From assembly GCA_020073005.1 (NCBI GenBank), contig JAIQFX010000059.1, positions 16,961 to 80,960 on the forward strand: DNA of 64,000 nt, in the 5' to 3' direction. Below are positions 8,008 to 16,469 of the stretch, one piece after another; position 1 is the stretch's first letter; each line of letters starts with the position of its first letter. The notes under the pieces are model-generated. The model ran no database searches, had not been told where the DNA came from, and saw only the letters and a program-made list of their open reading frames with translations. The position numbers and the translations under genes are program-made. The DNA comes from Terriglobia bacterium. GTDB taxonomy: Bacteria; Acidobacteriota; Vicinamibacteria; Vicinamibacterales; CAVVIG01.

Positions 8008-8839
8008 ATGGATCAGATTGACTCCCAGGCTAACGTTCCAGAAGCCACACTAGAGCTCCTCCGGGCGCTCGTCTCGCACCTGCGCGAGAACCGCACACAG
8101 CTGCGCGAAGAATGGGCACGGCGCATCACGGAAGCGCAGCTGCTGACGGCGATGAGCAAGGAAGAAATCTTCGCCGAGGCGACGTCGATTTACGACAACT
8201 ACGTCGACGTGCTCGAGACCGGCAGCGTCGAGGCGCTGCTCGCCTACGCGCGCAACCTGTCGGAACGCATCATTCCGCGAGGCGTTGAAACGAACGAAGT
8301 CGTCGGGATCGTGCTGCCTCGACGCGTACGAGCCGGCCGCGAACCGCATCGCCGTGACCGTGTCGGTCGGCTTCGTCCAGGAGCGCGAGCGCGTCATCCG
8401 CGAGCAGCAGGAAGCGATTCGCGAGCTGTCCACGCCCGTGCTGCCGGTCCGGGAACGGCTGCTGATTCTGCCCATCATCGGCGTCATCGATCCGCTGCGC
8501 GCCCGCCAGTTGACCGAGCAGTTGCTGCGCGGCATCCGCCTGAACCGCGCGAAGGTCGTCGTCATGGACATCACCGGCGTGCCGACGATCGACACCAAAG
8601 TCGCCAACCACCTCGTGCAGACCGTCGAGGCGGCGCGCCTCCTCGGCGCCACGGTCATCGTCACGGGCCTGTCGTCGGAAATCGCGCAGACCCTGGTGAA
8701 CATCGGCGTGGACCTCGGTAAGATGAACACGGTCGGCGACCTGCAGGGCGGCATCGAAGAGGCGGAACGCCTGCTCGGGTACAAGGTCGTGCCGATGATC
8801 GAGTCGATCGAGCAGCAGATCATTCAGCAAAAGGCATAG
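8008..8839 (+). pseudogene. rsbR: RsbR-type stressosome scaffold, internal deletion with frameshift
   Basis: Two reading frames together give an RsbR. The first (from 8008) encodes the N-terminal globin-like sensor part up to NEVVGIVLP; the second resumes at LDAYEPAANRIAVTVSVGF and encodes the linker helix and the STAS domain, with the phosphoacceptor region DITGVPTIDTKVANHLVQ. Comparing with the family, roughly 25-30 residues of the sensor's last helices are missing at about 8312-8320 and the frame moves by one. RsbR normally forms the stressosome with RsbS. Unless this is an assembly collapse, no full RsbR is made; the STAS half might still be translated separately. Confidence 0.78.
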
Positions 8840-8849
8840 GGTCCCCGAG

Positions 8850-9245
8850 ATGGAAGTCCCCATCCTCAAGCAGGGGGAGTATCTGATCGCGTCGATTCAG
8901 TCGGCGCTGACGGATGCCGACCTCCTGCAGTTGCGCGACGTGCTCGTCGAACACGTCGGCCGGTATCGCTCCCGCGGCGTGATCGTGGACGTGACCGCGC
9001 TCGACGTGATGGATTCGTTCGCCACGCGCACGCTGCGCGACATCGCCCACATGATTCGCCTGCGCGGCGCCGAGACGGTCATCGTCGGCATCCAGCCGGA
9101 AGTGGCGTTCTCCATGGTCCAGCTGGGGCTGACGCTCGAGGAGGTGGTGACGCGGCTCGACTTCGAGGAGGGCATCGCCTACTTGAACAGCAAGAAAGGC
9201 GCTAGCACGAAACTTGGATCGTCATTGCCACGACGAACGAGATGA
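8850..9245 (+). CDS. rsbS: RsbS anti-sigma factor antagonist (STAS domain)
   Basis: 131 residues, a single STAS domain. RsbS is the stressosome core component that holds the kinase RsbT. The motif DVTALDVMDSFATRTLR contains the Ser equivalent to the RsbT-phosphorylated Ser of Bacillus RsbS. Beyond the usual ~120-residue fold there is a short basic tail (RRTR). It begins 10 bases after the rsbR stop and overlaps rsbT by four bases (ATGA), as in classical rsbRST operons. Confidence 0.92.
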   Translation: MEVPILKQGEYLIASIQSALTDADLLQLRDVLVEHVGRYRSRGVIVDVTALDVMDSFATRTLRDIAHMIRLRGAETVIVGIQPEVAFSMVQLGLTLEEVVTRLDFEEGIAYLNSKKGASTKLGSSLPRRTR

Positions 9246-9673
9246 GTGCGAAAGACTTGGGCATCTCCGTTCTGGGGGCGGATGCGCGAGTACAGATCCG
9301 TTCGGACAGCGACATTGTCGTCGCCCGCCAGAAGGGACGGGCGATGGCGACGGCGTCGAGCTTCGCCCCGGCGGAAGCCACGCTGATCGCCACCGCCATC
9401 TCGGAACTGGCGCGCAACATCGTGTTGTACGCGAAGACCGGCGAAGTCATCCTGAAGATCGTTGACAACGGCAACCGGCACGGCATCAAAATCATCGCGG
9501 CCGACGAAGGTCCAGGGATCGCGGACCTCGACCGCGCGATGCAGCTCGGGTACTCGACGTCGGGCAGCCTCGGCCTCGGCCTGCCCGGCGTGAAGCGGCT
9601 CATGGACGAATTCGAAATCGTGTCGGCGCCCGGCAAGGGCACGCGCGTGACGGTGCTGAAGTGGCGGACCTGA
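9242..9673 (+). CDS. rsbT: RsbT serine/threonine kinase (anti-sigma-factor-type GHKL ATPase)
   Basis: 143 residues with the GHKL ATP-binding fold: N-box ELARNIVLYAKTG, G1 box ADEGPGI, and the glycine-rich lid GSLGLGLPGVKRL. RsbT phosphorylates RsbS and RsbR on stress, is released from the stressosome and then activates a downstream partner, RsbU in Bacillus. The next kinase gene has an RsbU-like N-terminus, making it a candidate target here. Overlaps rsbS and rsbX. Confidence 0.93.
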   Translation: MSAKDLGISVLGADARVQIRSDSDIVVARQKGRAMATASSFAPAEATLIATAISELARNIVLYAKTGEVILKIVDNGNRHGIKIIAADEGPGIADLDRAMQLGYSTSGSLGLGLPGVKRLMDEFEIVSAPGKGTRVTVLKWRT

Positions 9674-10177
9674 CGCGTGGACTGCTCGACTGCGGCGTGT
9701 CGGTGGCGAAGCTGCACGGGCAGAGTGTCCTCGGCGACCGCCACGTCATCCAGTCAGGCCCTGGCGCGCGAGTCGGTCATCAAGATCCTGCGCGCGTGTC
9801 ACGAGGCGCTGCGCCACACGAGGGGCGTCGTGATGAGCCTCGCGTCGTTCAACGTCGCCGACCAGACGATGGTCTGGATGGGCGTGGGCAACGTGGAAGG
9901 GCTGCTGCTGCGGGCCGACAGCACGGCGACCCCGGTGTCCGAGATGCTGACGTTGCGCGGCGGCGTCGTCGGCCTCAACCTGCCGCCGCTGGCCGCCGCC
10001 ATCATTCCGGTCTCGCGCGGCGACACGCTGGTCTTCGCCACCGACGGCGTGGGCATCGGCTTCTGGCGCGGGCTCCATCCCAACGAACAGCCGCAGCGCA
10101 TGAGCGACCGCATTCTCTCGGCCTACGCGACCCGCGCCGACGACGCGCTCGTCGTCACGGCACGCTACTGCGGATGA
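9661..10177 (+). pseudogene. rsbX: RsbX-type PP2C phosphatase, internal deletion with frameshift
   Basis: A GTG start overlapping rsbT opens a frame reading ADLTRGLLDCGVSV...GDRHVIQ, the expected RsbX N-terminus. It is then interrupted; the next frame resumes at ALARESVIKILRACHEAL and continues to VVTARYCG with the conserved VVMSLASFN, GVGNVEG and DTLVFATDG blocks. Missing in between is the metal-binding DGLGHG region, about 25-30 residues, with a one-base frame change near 9755. RsbX dephosphorylates RsbS/RsbR to reset the stressosome; without that loop the enzyme would be inactive. Confidence 0.78.
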
Positions 10178-10183
10178 CCTGTC

Positions 10184-11140
10184 ATGAATGGCACCGTCCA
10201 GGATCTGGCCCGCGACTACGCCTCGGTGCTGCGCACCTATCTCACCGATGAGGACGAGGCGTGCCTGCATCGCGTCTACGAGCTCGGCCGCCGCGCGCTG
10301 AACGCCGACTGCGGGATTCTGGACATCACCGTGCTCCACCAGAAGGCCCTGATCGTCGCCCTGCGGCAGGCGAGCACGGACGAAGAGCGCGAGCGCGTCC
10401 TTCGCCTCGGCCACGCGCTCTTCCTGGAGGCGCTGTCGCCCTTCGACATGTCGCAGCGGCAGTGCCGCGACGCGAGCGTCGGATTGCGGCGGCTGAACGA
10501 AACACTCGAGGGGGAAGTGCGGCGCATCGCCCACGCCCTGCACGACGAGGCCGCGCAGCTGCTGGTCTCGGTCGACCTCGCGGTCGACGAGGTGGCGTTC
10601 GGCCTGCCGGCGCACGTCCGCGATCGGCTCGACAAGATCCGTGCGCCGCTCCGGCAGTGCGCCTCCGAGCTGCGGCGCCTCTCCCACGAACTGCGCCCGC
10701 CGGTCCTCGACGACCTCGGCCTGATCCCCGCGCTCGAGTTCCTGGCGGACGGCGTGTCCAGCCGCATCGGGATTCCCGTGGTCGTGACCGGATCGACCGA
10801 CGGCCGCCAGCCCGGGGCGGTGGAGATCGCGGTGTACCGGGTCGTGCAGGAGGCGCTGTCGAACGTCGCCAAGCACGCCCACGCCTCGAACGTGGTCATC
10901 GAGATTCGCCAATCGGAATCCGCGTTGCACTGCACGGTCCGGGACAATGGCACCGGGTTTGATATGTCCGCAGTCGGCGCGAAACCGGCCGAGCGCGGAC
11001 TGGGTTTGCTCGCCATTCGCGAGCGCATCGACGCCCTGGGCGGTACGCACCAGATCGTGACCGCTCCGGGCGAAGGCACCGAGCTGCTTCTGACGGTTCC
11101 GCTGGGAGGCACCAATGGCGATTCACGTTCTGCTCGCTGA
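10184..11140 (+). CDS. NarX-type (HisKA_3) histidine kinase with RsbU-like N-terminal domain
   Basis: 318 residues, no membrane segment. The first ~95 residues (LARDYASVLRTYLTDEDEA, then YELGRRAL, ITVLHQKAL) resemble the RsbT-binding N-terminal domain of RsbU rather than a usual sensor. The kinase part has the HisKA_3 phospho-His motif RIAHALHDEAAQLL, the N-box EALSNVAKHAHAS, DNGTGFD and ERGLGLLAIRERI. Position directly after rsbRSTX suggests that free RsbT activates this kinase in place of a PP2C phosphatase. It overlaps the regulator gene by 26 bases. Confidence 0.88.
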   Translation: MNGTVQDLARDYASVLRTYLTDEDEACLHRVYELGRRALNADCGILDITVLHQKALIVALRQASTDEERERVLRLGHALFLEALSPFDMSQRQCRDASVGLRRLNETLEGEVRRIAHALHDEAAQLLVSVDLAVDEVAFGLPAHVRDRLDKIRAPLRQCASELRRLSHELRPPVLDDLGLIPALEFLADGVSSRIGIPVVVTGSTDGRQPGAVEIAVYRVVQEALSNVAKHAHASNVVIEIRQSESALHCTVRDNGTGFDMSAVGAKPAERGLGLLAIRERIDALGGTHQIVTAPGEGTELLLTVPLGGTNGDSRSAR

Positions 11141-11747
11141 CGATCACACCGTGGTGCGGGAAGGCCTGCGCGGCCTGCTCGAGCGCGAGGGCCTGACCGT
11201 CGTCGCCGAAGCTTCGAACGGCCAGGAGGCGGTCAAGGCGGGCGACGCGACGCAACCCGACATCGCCATCCTGGATCTCACGATGCCGTCGCTGAACGGC
11301 TTCGACGCGGCGCGGGAGCTCATCCGCGTGTCGCCGCGCACGCGCAGCATCATGCTCACGATGCACGACGAGGATCGCTACGTGCTCGAGGCGCTGCGCG
11401 CGGGGGCGAAAGGGTACGTCCTCAAGACGCAGGCGTCGCTCGAGCTGGCGCAGGCGGTCCGTGAAGTCATGCGGGGCGGCATCTACCTGAGCCCCGGGAT
11501 CTCCAGCGCCGTGGTCGACGCGTACCTGAAGCGGATCGACGTGCCGATCGATCCGTTGACGGCGCGCGAGCGGCAGGTGCTGCAGCTGGTGGCCGAGGGC
11601 AAGACGACGAAGGAGATCGCCGAGCTGATCAGCGTCGGCGCGAAGACCGCCGAGTCCTATCGGGCGCGCATCATGCAGAAGCTCGGCATTCATCACACCG
11701 CGGGCCTCGTGCGCTACGCGATCCGCCACGGCATGCTGCAGCCGTAG
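11115..11747 (+). CDS. NarL/FixJ-family response regulator
   Basis: 210 residues. The receiver domain has acidic pocket DDH, phosphoacceptor Asp in AILDLTMPSLNGFDA, and conserved Lys in GYVLKTQ. The LuxR-type helix-turn-helix is at about 145-205 (LTARERQVLQLVAEGKTTKEIAELI). It is the evident partner of the overlapping upstream kinase and the likely transcriptional output of the stressosome module. A sigma-54-type promoter follows downstream, but NarL-type proteins do not activate sigma-54, so a direct link is not implied. Confidence 0.93.
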   Translation: MAIHVLLADDHTVVREGLRGLLEREGLTVVAEASNGQEAVKAGDATQPDIAILDLTMPSLNGFDAARELIRVSPRTRSIMLTMHDEDRYVLEALRAGAKGYVLKTQASLELAQAVREVMRGGIYLSPGISSAVVDAYLKRIDVPIDPLTARERQVLQLVAEGKTTKEIAELISVGAKTAESYRARIMQKLGIHHTAGLVRYAIRHGMLQP

Positions 11748-11895
11748 CGCGCCGGATGTCTTCGCTTGTCCGCGTAAAAACTTCTTCGCTCAGCAATTCT
11801 TACTCGCGATCAGATTCCGCCCCACGATAGACAAAGTTGTAATTTCATCTCTCACGAACTCCTGGATCGACAGAGGCTTCCTGACGATTTCCGCG

Positions 11896-11910
11896 TGGCA
11901 TAGCGCTTGC
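11896..11910 (+). promoter_or_regulatory. Sigma-54 (RpoN) type -24/-12 promoter
   Basis: The sequence TGGCATAGCGCTTGC matches the TGGCAC-N5-TTGC consensus, with the invariant GG and GC separated by exactly ten bases. It lies 90 bases upstream of the ATG of the large secreted beta-helix gene, within the 253-base gap after the NarL-type regulator. No enhancer-binding activator is encoded in this window. Confidence 0.7.
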
Positions 11911-11964
11911 CTGCATCTCTGGCAACCCGTTAACGAATAGTTTGCGGAGTTGTTCTGAGGGGCT

Positions 11965-11996
11965 CCTCGTGGGGGCGAGGCGTCTCTCGAAAGAGG
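11965..11996 (+). promoter_or_regulatory. Two leader hairpins, the second covering the ribosome-binding site
   Basis: CCTCG (11965-11969) pairs with CGAGG (11976-11980) around a T-plus-G loop, and CTCT (11984-11987) pairs with AGAG (11992-11995) around CGAA. The second stem includes AGAGG, the only Shine-Dalgarno-like sequence, four bases before the ATG. Translation of the downstream gene may therefore depend on opening this stem. No known riboswitch fold is recognised. Confidence 0.5.
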
Positions 11997-12000
11997 TTCT

Positions 12001-15000
12001 ATGAGTCTGCGTGGCCCCCGCTACCCGTGTGTCCGTCCGGTTCGCTTCGTCCTCCTGAAGAGTTTCCTGATCGGCCTCAGCCTTCTTCATCCGATCGCGG
12101 CGCGCGCGGCCGTCATGCCGGCGCCGCCACAGACGTTTCTCGACACGACGCCCATCGCACCGACCGGCGCGACGATTGCGGTTGCGGCCGGCCAGGACTT
12201 TCAAGCGGCGTTGAACGCGGCGCAGCCCGGCGATCAGATCACGCTGCAGGCCGGCGCCGTTTATACCGGACCGTTCACGCTGCCCGCGAAAAGCGGCAGC
12301 GGCTGGATCACGATCCGCACTTCCGCCCCCGACAGCAGCCTTCCGCCGTACGGCACGCGCATCACGCCGGCGTACGCGGGCGTGCTGCCGAAGATCGTCA
12401 GCTCCAGCACCAGCCCGGCGATCATGACGGCGCCAGGCGCGCACAACTACCGGTTCGTCGGCGTCGAGGTGACGACCGGCAGCGGCATCACGATGAGCTA
12501 CAGCCTCATCACGCTCGGCGACGGCTCGTCGGCGCAGAACTCGCTCGCGCAGGTCCCGTACGCGCTGATCTTCGACCGCGTGTACGTGCACGGCAACAGC
12601 ACGCTCAACCTGCAGCGCGCCTTCGCGTTCAACAGCGCGTCGACGGCGGTCGTGAACTCGTACATCTCCGAGATTCACTACGCCGGCAGCGACTCGCAGG
12701 CGATCTGCGGGTGGAACGGGCCCGGCCCGTTCAAGATCGTGAACGACTACCTCGAGGCGTCGACCGAGAACATCCTGTTCGGCGGCGCGGACCCGTACAT
12801 CGCCAACCTCGTGCCGTCGGACATCGAGGTCCGCGGCAACTGGGTGAACAAGCCGACGTCGTGGATGGGCAGCAGCTGGACGGTGAAGAACCTGTTCGAG
12901 CTCAAGAACGCGCGGCGCGTGCTCGTCGACGGCAACATCTTCGAGCACAACTGGCCGCAGGCGCAGAACGGCTACTCGATCCTCTTCACGGTGCGCGATC
13001 AGTACGGCACGGCGCCGTGGTCGATCGTCGCGGACGTGACGTTCACGCACAACGTCGTGCGCCACGTCGCCAACGGCATCAACGTGCTCGGCGAGGATGA
13101 CATCTACACGAGCCAGGAGGAACAGCGGCTCCTGGTGCAGAACAATCTGTTCGATGACGTGAACGCCGCGAACTGGGGCGGAAACGGCCGGTTGTTCCAG
13201 GTGCTCAATGCGGCCGCGAACCTGACGATCGATCACAACACGGCGTTCCAGAGCGGTGAGTTCATTCTCGCCTCAGAACTGCCGCAGGTGGCGTTCACGT
13301 ACACGAATAACATCGCGCCGAACAACCAGTACGGGATTGGCGGCGACGGCTGCTTCGGTCTGCCGCTCCTCTGCATCTCCACGTTTCTGCCCGGTTCACT
13401 CATCACGTCCAACGCGATCGTGGGAGGTGCCGCGGCATCTTACCCGGTTGGGAATGCCTTCCCGCCGGCGTTGAACGACGTCGGATTCGTGGACCTGACG
13501 AACGGCGTGTATCAGCTCAGCGCGTCGAGTCCGTATCGAAACGCGGGGACCGATGGCAAAGATCTCGGCGTTGACTGGAACGCATTGACGACGGCCGTCG
13601 CCGGCGTCATCAACGGCGTTTTCGGCTCGACCACGCCGCCCACCAACGACACCACGCCGCCGACCGTTGCGATCACCGCGCCGGCCAACGGCGCCACGAT
13701 GTCAGGGACCGTGACCGTCGCCGCGAGCGCGTTCGACGCGAGCGGTATCGCGAAGGTCGTCCTGATGCTCGATGGCGTAGCCTCGGCGACACTGACCACG
13801 GCGCCGTATCAGGCGTCGTGGGACACCACCGGCAGCGCGAACGCCACGCACACGCTCGCCGCGGTCGCGACGGATACGGCCGGCAACCAGGCCACATCGG
13901 CCACCATCAGCGTGACCGTCTCGAACGTCGTCGCGACGCAACCGCCGACGATTTCATCCGTCGGCTCGTCCGCTGTCACGTCGTCCAGCGCGACGATCGG
14001 GTGGGTGACGAGCACGGCCGCGGATTCGCAGGTGCAGTACGGGACGACGACGGCCTACGGATCGACGACGACGCTCGACGGAACGCTCGTCAGCGTCCAC
14101 TCGCAGAGCCTCTCGGGCCTTGCGCCGTCCACGCTCTATCACTACCGCGTGCTCTCGCATGACGCGAGCGGCAATCTCGCGACGTCGGGTGACTTCACGT
14201 TTGCGTCGTCGGCGGGTTCGACCACGCAGACGGGTGCCGTGACGTGGACCTCCCTGGTGAACGTCGCCGCCAACGGCAATTCGCTGACGAAGACGGGCGG
14301 CTGCGACGGATGCCAGGACGCCGGCGCCGTGTCGACGCAGACGATCGCGTCGGGTGACGGCGACATGGAGTTCACCTACAGCGAGCTCACGTCCGAGCGC
14401 GCGATCGGGCTGAGCAACGGCAACACCGACACCTCGATTGGCGACATCGACTTCGGCCTGCTGATGTGGCCGGGTGGGGAAGTGGACGTGCGCGAGGGCG
14501 GCGTCTACAGGGCCGACACTACGGCCGCGACGGGCGACACTTTCCGCGTGTCGGTGACCAGCGGCAAGGTGACGTACGCGAAGAACGGGACGGTGTTCTA
14601 CCAGAGCGCCGGCGCGCCGGTGTATCCGCTCCTCGTCGATACGTCGCTCCTGGGAATGTCGAGCACGATCACGAACGTGAATCTGGTCGGCGGGTCGTCC
14701 GCGACCACGACTCCGCCGACGACGACTCCGCCGTCGACGACGGCGACGGTCGTCCCCGTCGTGTGGACGTCGCTCGTGAAAACGACCGCGAGCGGGAATT
14801 CACTGACGAAGACCGCCGGATGCAACGGTTGTCAGGATGCCGGCGCGATCTCGTCGCAGGCGATCGCGTCCGGCGACGGCTACGTCGAGTTCACCGTCAG
14901 TGAAACGACGACCGAGCGCGCGATCGGCTTCAGCCACGGCAACACCGACACGACGATCGGCGACATCGACTTCGCGCTGCTGTTGTGGCCGGGCGGCGAG

Positions 15001-15684
15001 ATCGACGTGCGCGAGAACGGCACGTACCGCGCCGACACGACGGCCGCGACCGGCGATACGTTCCGCATCGCGGTGACCGGCGGCAAGGTGACGTACGCGA
15101 AGAACGGCACGGTCTTCTACACGAGCGCCGCCGCGCCGGTGTATCCGCTGATCGCCGACACCTCGCTCGAGACCAAGTCCGCCACGCTGAACAACGTCAT
15201 GATCACGGGCGGCGCGGTTCCCGTCACGTGGACGTCGACCGTGAACGTGACGGCGTCGGCCGGCGCGATCCAGAAATCGGCCGGCTGCAACGGCTGCGCG
15301 GACGCGGGCGCAGTTTCGGCGCAGGCGATCGCGTCCGGCGACGGCTCTGTCGAGTTCACGGTCGCCGAGACGACGACCGAGCGCGCGATCGGCCTGAGCC
15401 ACGGCAACACGGACACGACGATCGGCGACATCGACTTCGCGCTGCTGCTGTGGCCGGGCGGCGAGATCGACGTGCGTGAGGCCGGCGTGTACCGAACCGA
15501 CACCACGGCCGCGACGGGCGACAAGTTCCGCGTCGCGATCAGCGGCGGGAAGGTGACGTACGCGAAGAACGGCGTCGTGTTCTACACGAGCGCCACGGCG
15601 CCCTCGTACCCGCTGCTGGTCGACACCTCGCTCCTGACTTCGGCCAGCACGCTCGGCGGCGTCGTGATGTCGGGCGGGCAGTAG
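12001..15684 (+). CDS. Very large secreted protein: parallel beta-helix, Ig-like, FnIII-like, three GCxGC modules
   Basis: 1227 residues. A long signal peptide (about 1-37) is followed by a right-handed parallel beta-helix (about 50-510; QAALNAAQPGDQITLQAG and many N-rich coils), an Ig-like domain (about 555-640), an FnIII-like domain (about 650-740) and three ~150-residue modules with signature TGGCDGCQDAGA, AIGLSHGNTDT, DIDFALLLWPGGE and VTYAKNGTVFY. The beta-helix is closely similar to the one in the helix/GT2 fusion at 30034-32949, sharing blocks such as NLFELKN and VLVDGNIFEHNWPQAQNG. Such helices bind, cut or epimerise polysaccharides. A sigma-54-type promoter lies upstream. It probably acts outside the cell on the organism's own polysaccharide; the exact activity is not known. 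Confidence 0.85.
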   Translation: MSLRGPRYPCVRPVRFVLLKSFLIGLSLLHPIAARAAVMPAPPQTFLDTTPIAPTGATIAVAAGQDFQAALNAAQPGDQITLQAGAVYTGPFTLPAKSGSGWITIRTSAPDSSLPPYGTRITPAYAGVLPKIVSSSTSPAIMTAPGAHNYRFVGVEVTTGSGITMSYSLITLGDGSSAQNSLAQVPYALIFDRVYVHGNSTLNLQRAFAFNSASTAVVNSYISEIHYAGSDSQAICGWNGPGPFKIVNDYLEASTENILFGGADPYIANLVPSDIEVRGNWVNKPTSWMGSSWTVKNLFELKNARRVLVDGNIFEHNWPQAQNGYSILFTVRDQYGTAPWSIVADVTFTHNVVRHVANGINVLGEDDIYTSQEEQRLLVQNNLFDDVNAANWGGNGRLFQVLNAAANLTIDHNTAFQSGEFILASELPQVAFTYTNNIAPNNQYGIGGDGCFGLPLLCISTFLPGSLITSNAIVGGAAASYPVGNAFPPALNDVGFVDLTNGVYQLSASSPYRNAGTDGKDLGVDWNALTTAVAGVINGVFGSTTPPTNDTTPPTVAITAPANGATMSGTVTVAASAFDASGIAKVVLMLDGVASATLTTAPYQASWDTTGSANATHTLAAVATDTAGNQATSATISVTVSNVVATQPPTISSVGSSAVTSSSATIGWVTSTAADSQVQYGTTTAYGSTTTLDGTLVSVHSQSLSGLAPSTLYHYRVLSHDASGNLATSGDFTFASSAGSTTQTGAVTWTSLVNVAANGNSLTKTGGCDGCQDAGAVSTQTIASGDGDMEFTYSELTSERAIGLSNGNTDTSIGDIDFGLLMWPGGEVDVREGGVYRADTTAATGDTFRVSVTSGKVTYAKNGTVFYQSAGAPVYPLLVDTSLLGMSSTITNVNLVGGSSATTTPPTTTPPSTTATVVPVVWTSLVKTTASGNSLTKTAGCNGCQDAGAISSQAIASGDGYVEFTVSETTTERAIGFSHGNTDTTIGDIDFALLLWPGGEIDVRENGTYRADTTAATGDTFRIAVTGGKVTYAKNGTVFYTSAAAPVYPLIADTSLETKSATLNNVMITGGAVPVTWTSTVNVTASAGAIQKSAGCNGCADAGAVSAQAIASGDGSVEFTVAETTTERAIGLSHGNTDTTIGDIDFALLLWPGGEIDVREAGVYRTDTTAATGDKFRVAISGGKVTYAKNGVVFYTSATAPSYPLLVDTSLLTSASTLGGVVMSGGQ
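14239..15681 (+). repeat. Three tandem copies of the GCxGC module
   Basis: Copies begin at about 14239, 14761 and 15223, each roughly 455 bases. Copy 1 and copy 2 are joined by a Thr/Pro-rich linker (14698-14757). Copies 2 and 3 are almost identical over the stretch that encodes ERAIGxSHGNTDTTIGDIDF, indicating recent duplication or gene conversion. Each copy has a GCxGC Cys pair near its start. Confidence 0.85.
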
Positions 15685-15686
15685 CC

Positions 15687-15830
15687 TTAGTGAAACCGGT
15701 CGGCCTTGTGATCGGCGAGCCAGTCGTCGCTCACAGGGCCGACCTCGACTCGATCCCGCCCCGCGCGCAGCCGTCGGGCGAGCGCCAACACGCACAACAC
15801 TCCCAGCAGGATTCCTGCAAGCCAGCGCAC
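15687..15830 (-). CDS. Possible 47-residue single-pass membrane protein (GTG start)
   Basis: A GTG-initiated frame reads (V/M)RWLAGILLGVLCVLALARR and ends DDWLADHKADRFH. It has one clear N-terminal membrane segment with a positively charged flank and a soluble acidic/basic tail. It begins 14 bases after the stop of the upstream secreted protein on the same strand, so the two could be co-transcribed. No strong ribosome site is visible and there is no family match I recognise. Confidence 0.42.
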   Translation of the reverse strand: MRWLAGILLGVLCVLALARRLRAGRDRVEVGPVSDDWLADHKADRFH

Positions 15831-15844
15831 GGCGATGCACGCGT

Positions 15845-16324
15845 TTACTGGCCGCTCGGCGCCGTCCTCAACGTGCGGCTGGTCTTGATGTCGGACGCCG
15901 CTTCATCCTCGGCCGCCTTCGCCGCCGCGTTGGCGTTCGTCTCCGACTGCAGCTCGTGAATGGCCTGGCCGAGCGTCTTGTGACCGATGATCTTCGACCG
16001 GATCAGCCCGAAGCTGATGTTCAGGTTCTTCGACGCGTGCAGCGCCGCGAGGAACTGCCCCTCATTCTTGAATCCCTCCGCGGCGGTCTTCAGATCGACG
16101 CCGGCCGGCAGCAGCGCGTGGACGCGCGACGCGAGCTGCGGGTTGCGCTCGATGCGCTCGCCGAACTCGGACGCCTTGCTCGTCGTGACGGTCGTCGGCG
16201 TCGATGCCTTGACCGCCGGCGTGGCGTGCCGCGCCGCCTGGCCGGCCGACGCCCCGGCGGGACTCAGCGCAACGGCCGCCATCAGAGACAGCGTCATCAG
16301 CAGGGGAAGGGGGAGTCGTTTCAT
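15845..16324 (-). CDS. Small secreted hypothetical protein
   Basis: 159 residues from ATG 16324, chosen over the upstream in-frame Met because GGCGAGGTG lies a suitable distance before it. A clear signal peptide (KRLPLPLLMTLSLMAAVALS, cut after the ASA-G region) is followed by an alanine-rich helical protein with FGERIERNPQLASRVHALL and ISFGLIRSKIIGHKTLGQAI. No enzymatic motif is visible. Similar small exported helical proteins occur in Acidobacteriota, but I cannot name a function. Confidence 0.7.
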   Translation of the reverse strand: MKRLPLPLLMTLSLMAAVALSPAGASAGQAARHATPAVKASTPTTVTTSKASEFGERIERNPQLASRVHALLPAGVDLKTAAEGFKNEGQFLAALHASKNLNISFGLIRSKIIGHKTLGQAIHELQSETNANAAAKAAEDEAASDIKTSRTLRTAPSGQ

Positions 16325-16469
16325 AACAAGCACCTCGCCTCCGGATGGTCGCAAGTCGCATGCCGCGATGCCGGGCGCAGAAGTGACGATCGTTCAAAAC
16401 GTTAGCGACGCGATGGGGAAAACATAGCAGCGGCGCGGGCGTGAACCGTGTCGAAACAACACTCCGATC

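Noticed and set aside
11911..12000. Leader of the beta-helix gene as a c-di-GMP riboswitch
   Set aside because: Only two simple hairpins are present; the conserved GEMM core sequences were not found.
12027..13100. Plus-strand frame inside the giant beta-helix gene
   Set aside because: Composition is typical of an out-of-frame reading of repeats; the main frame has signal peptide and domains.
14239..15681. GCxGC motifs as cytochrome c heme sites
   Set aside because: The Cys pair is never followed by His (CxxCH is absent), so heme attachment is not supported.
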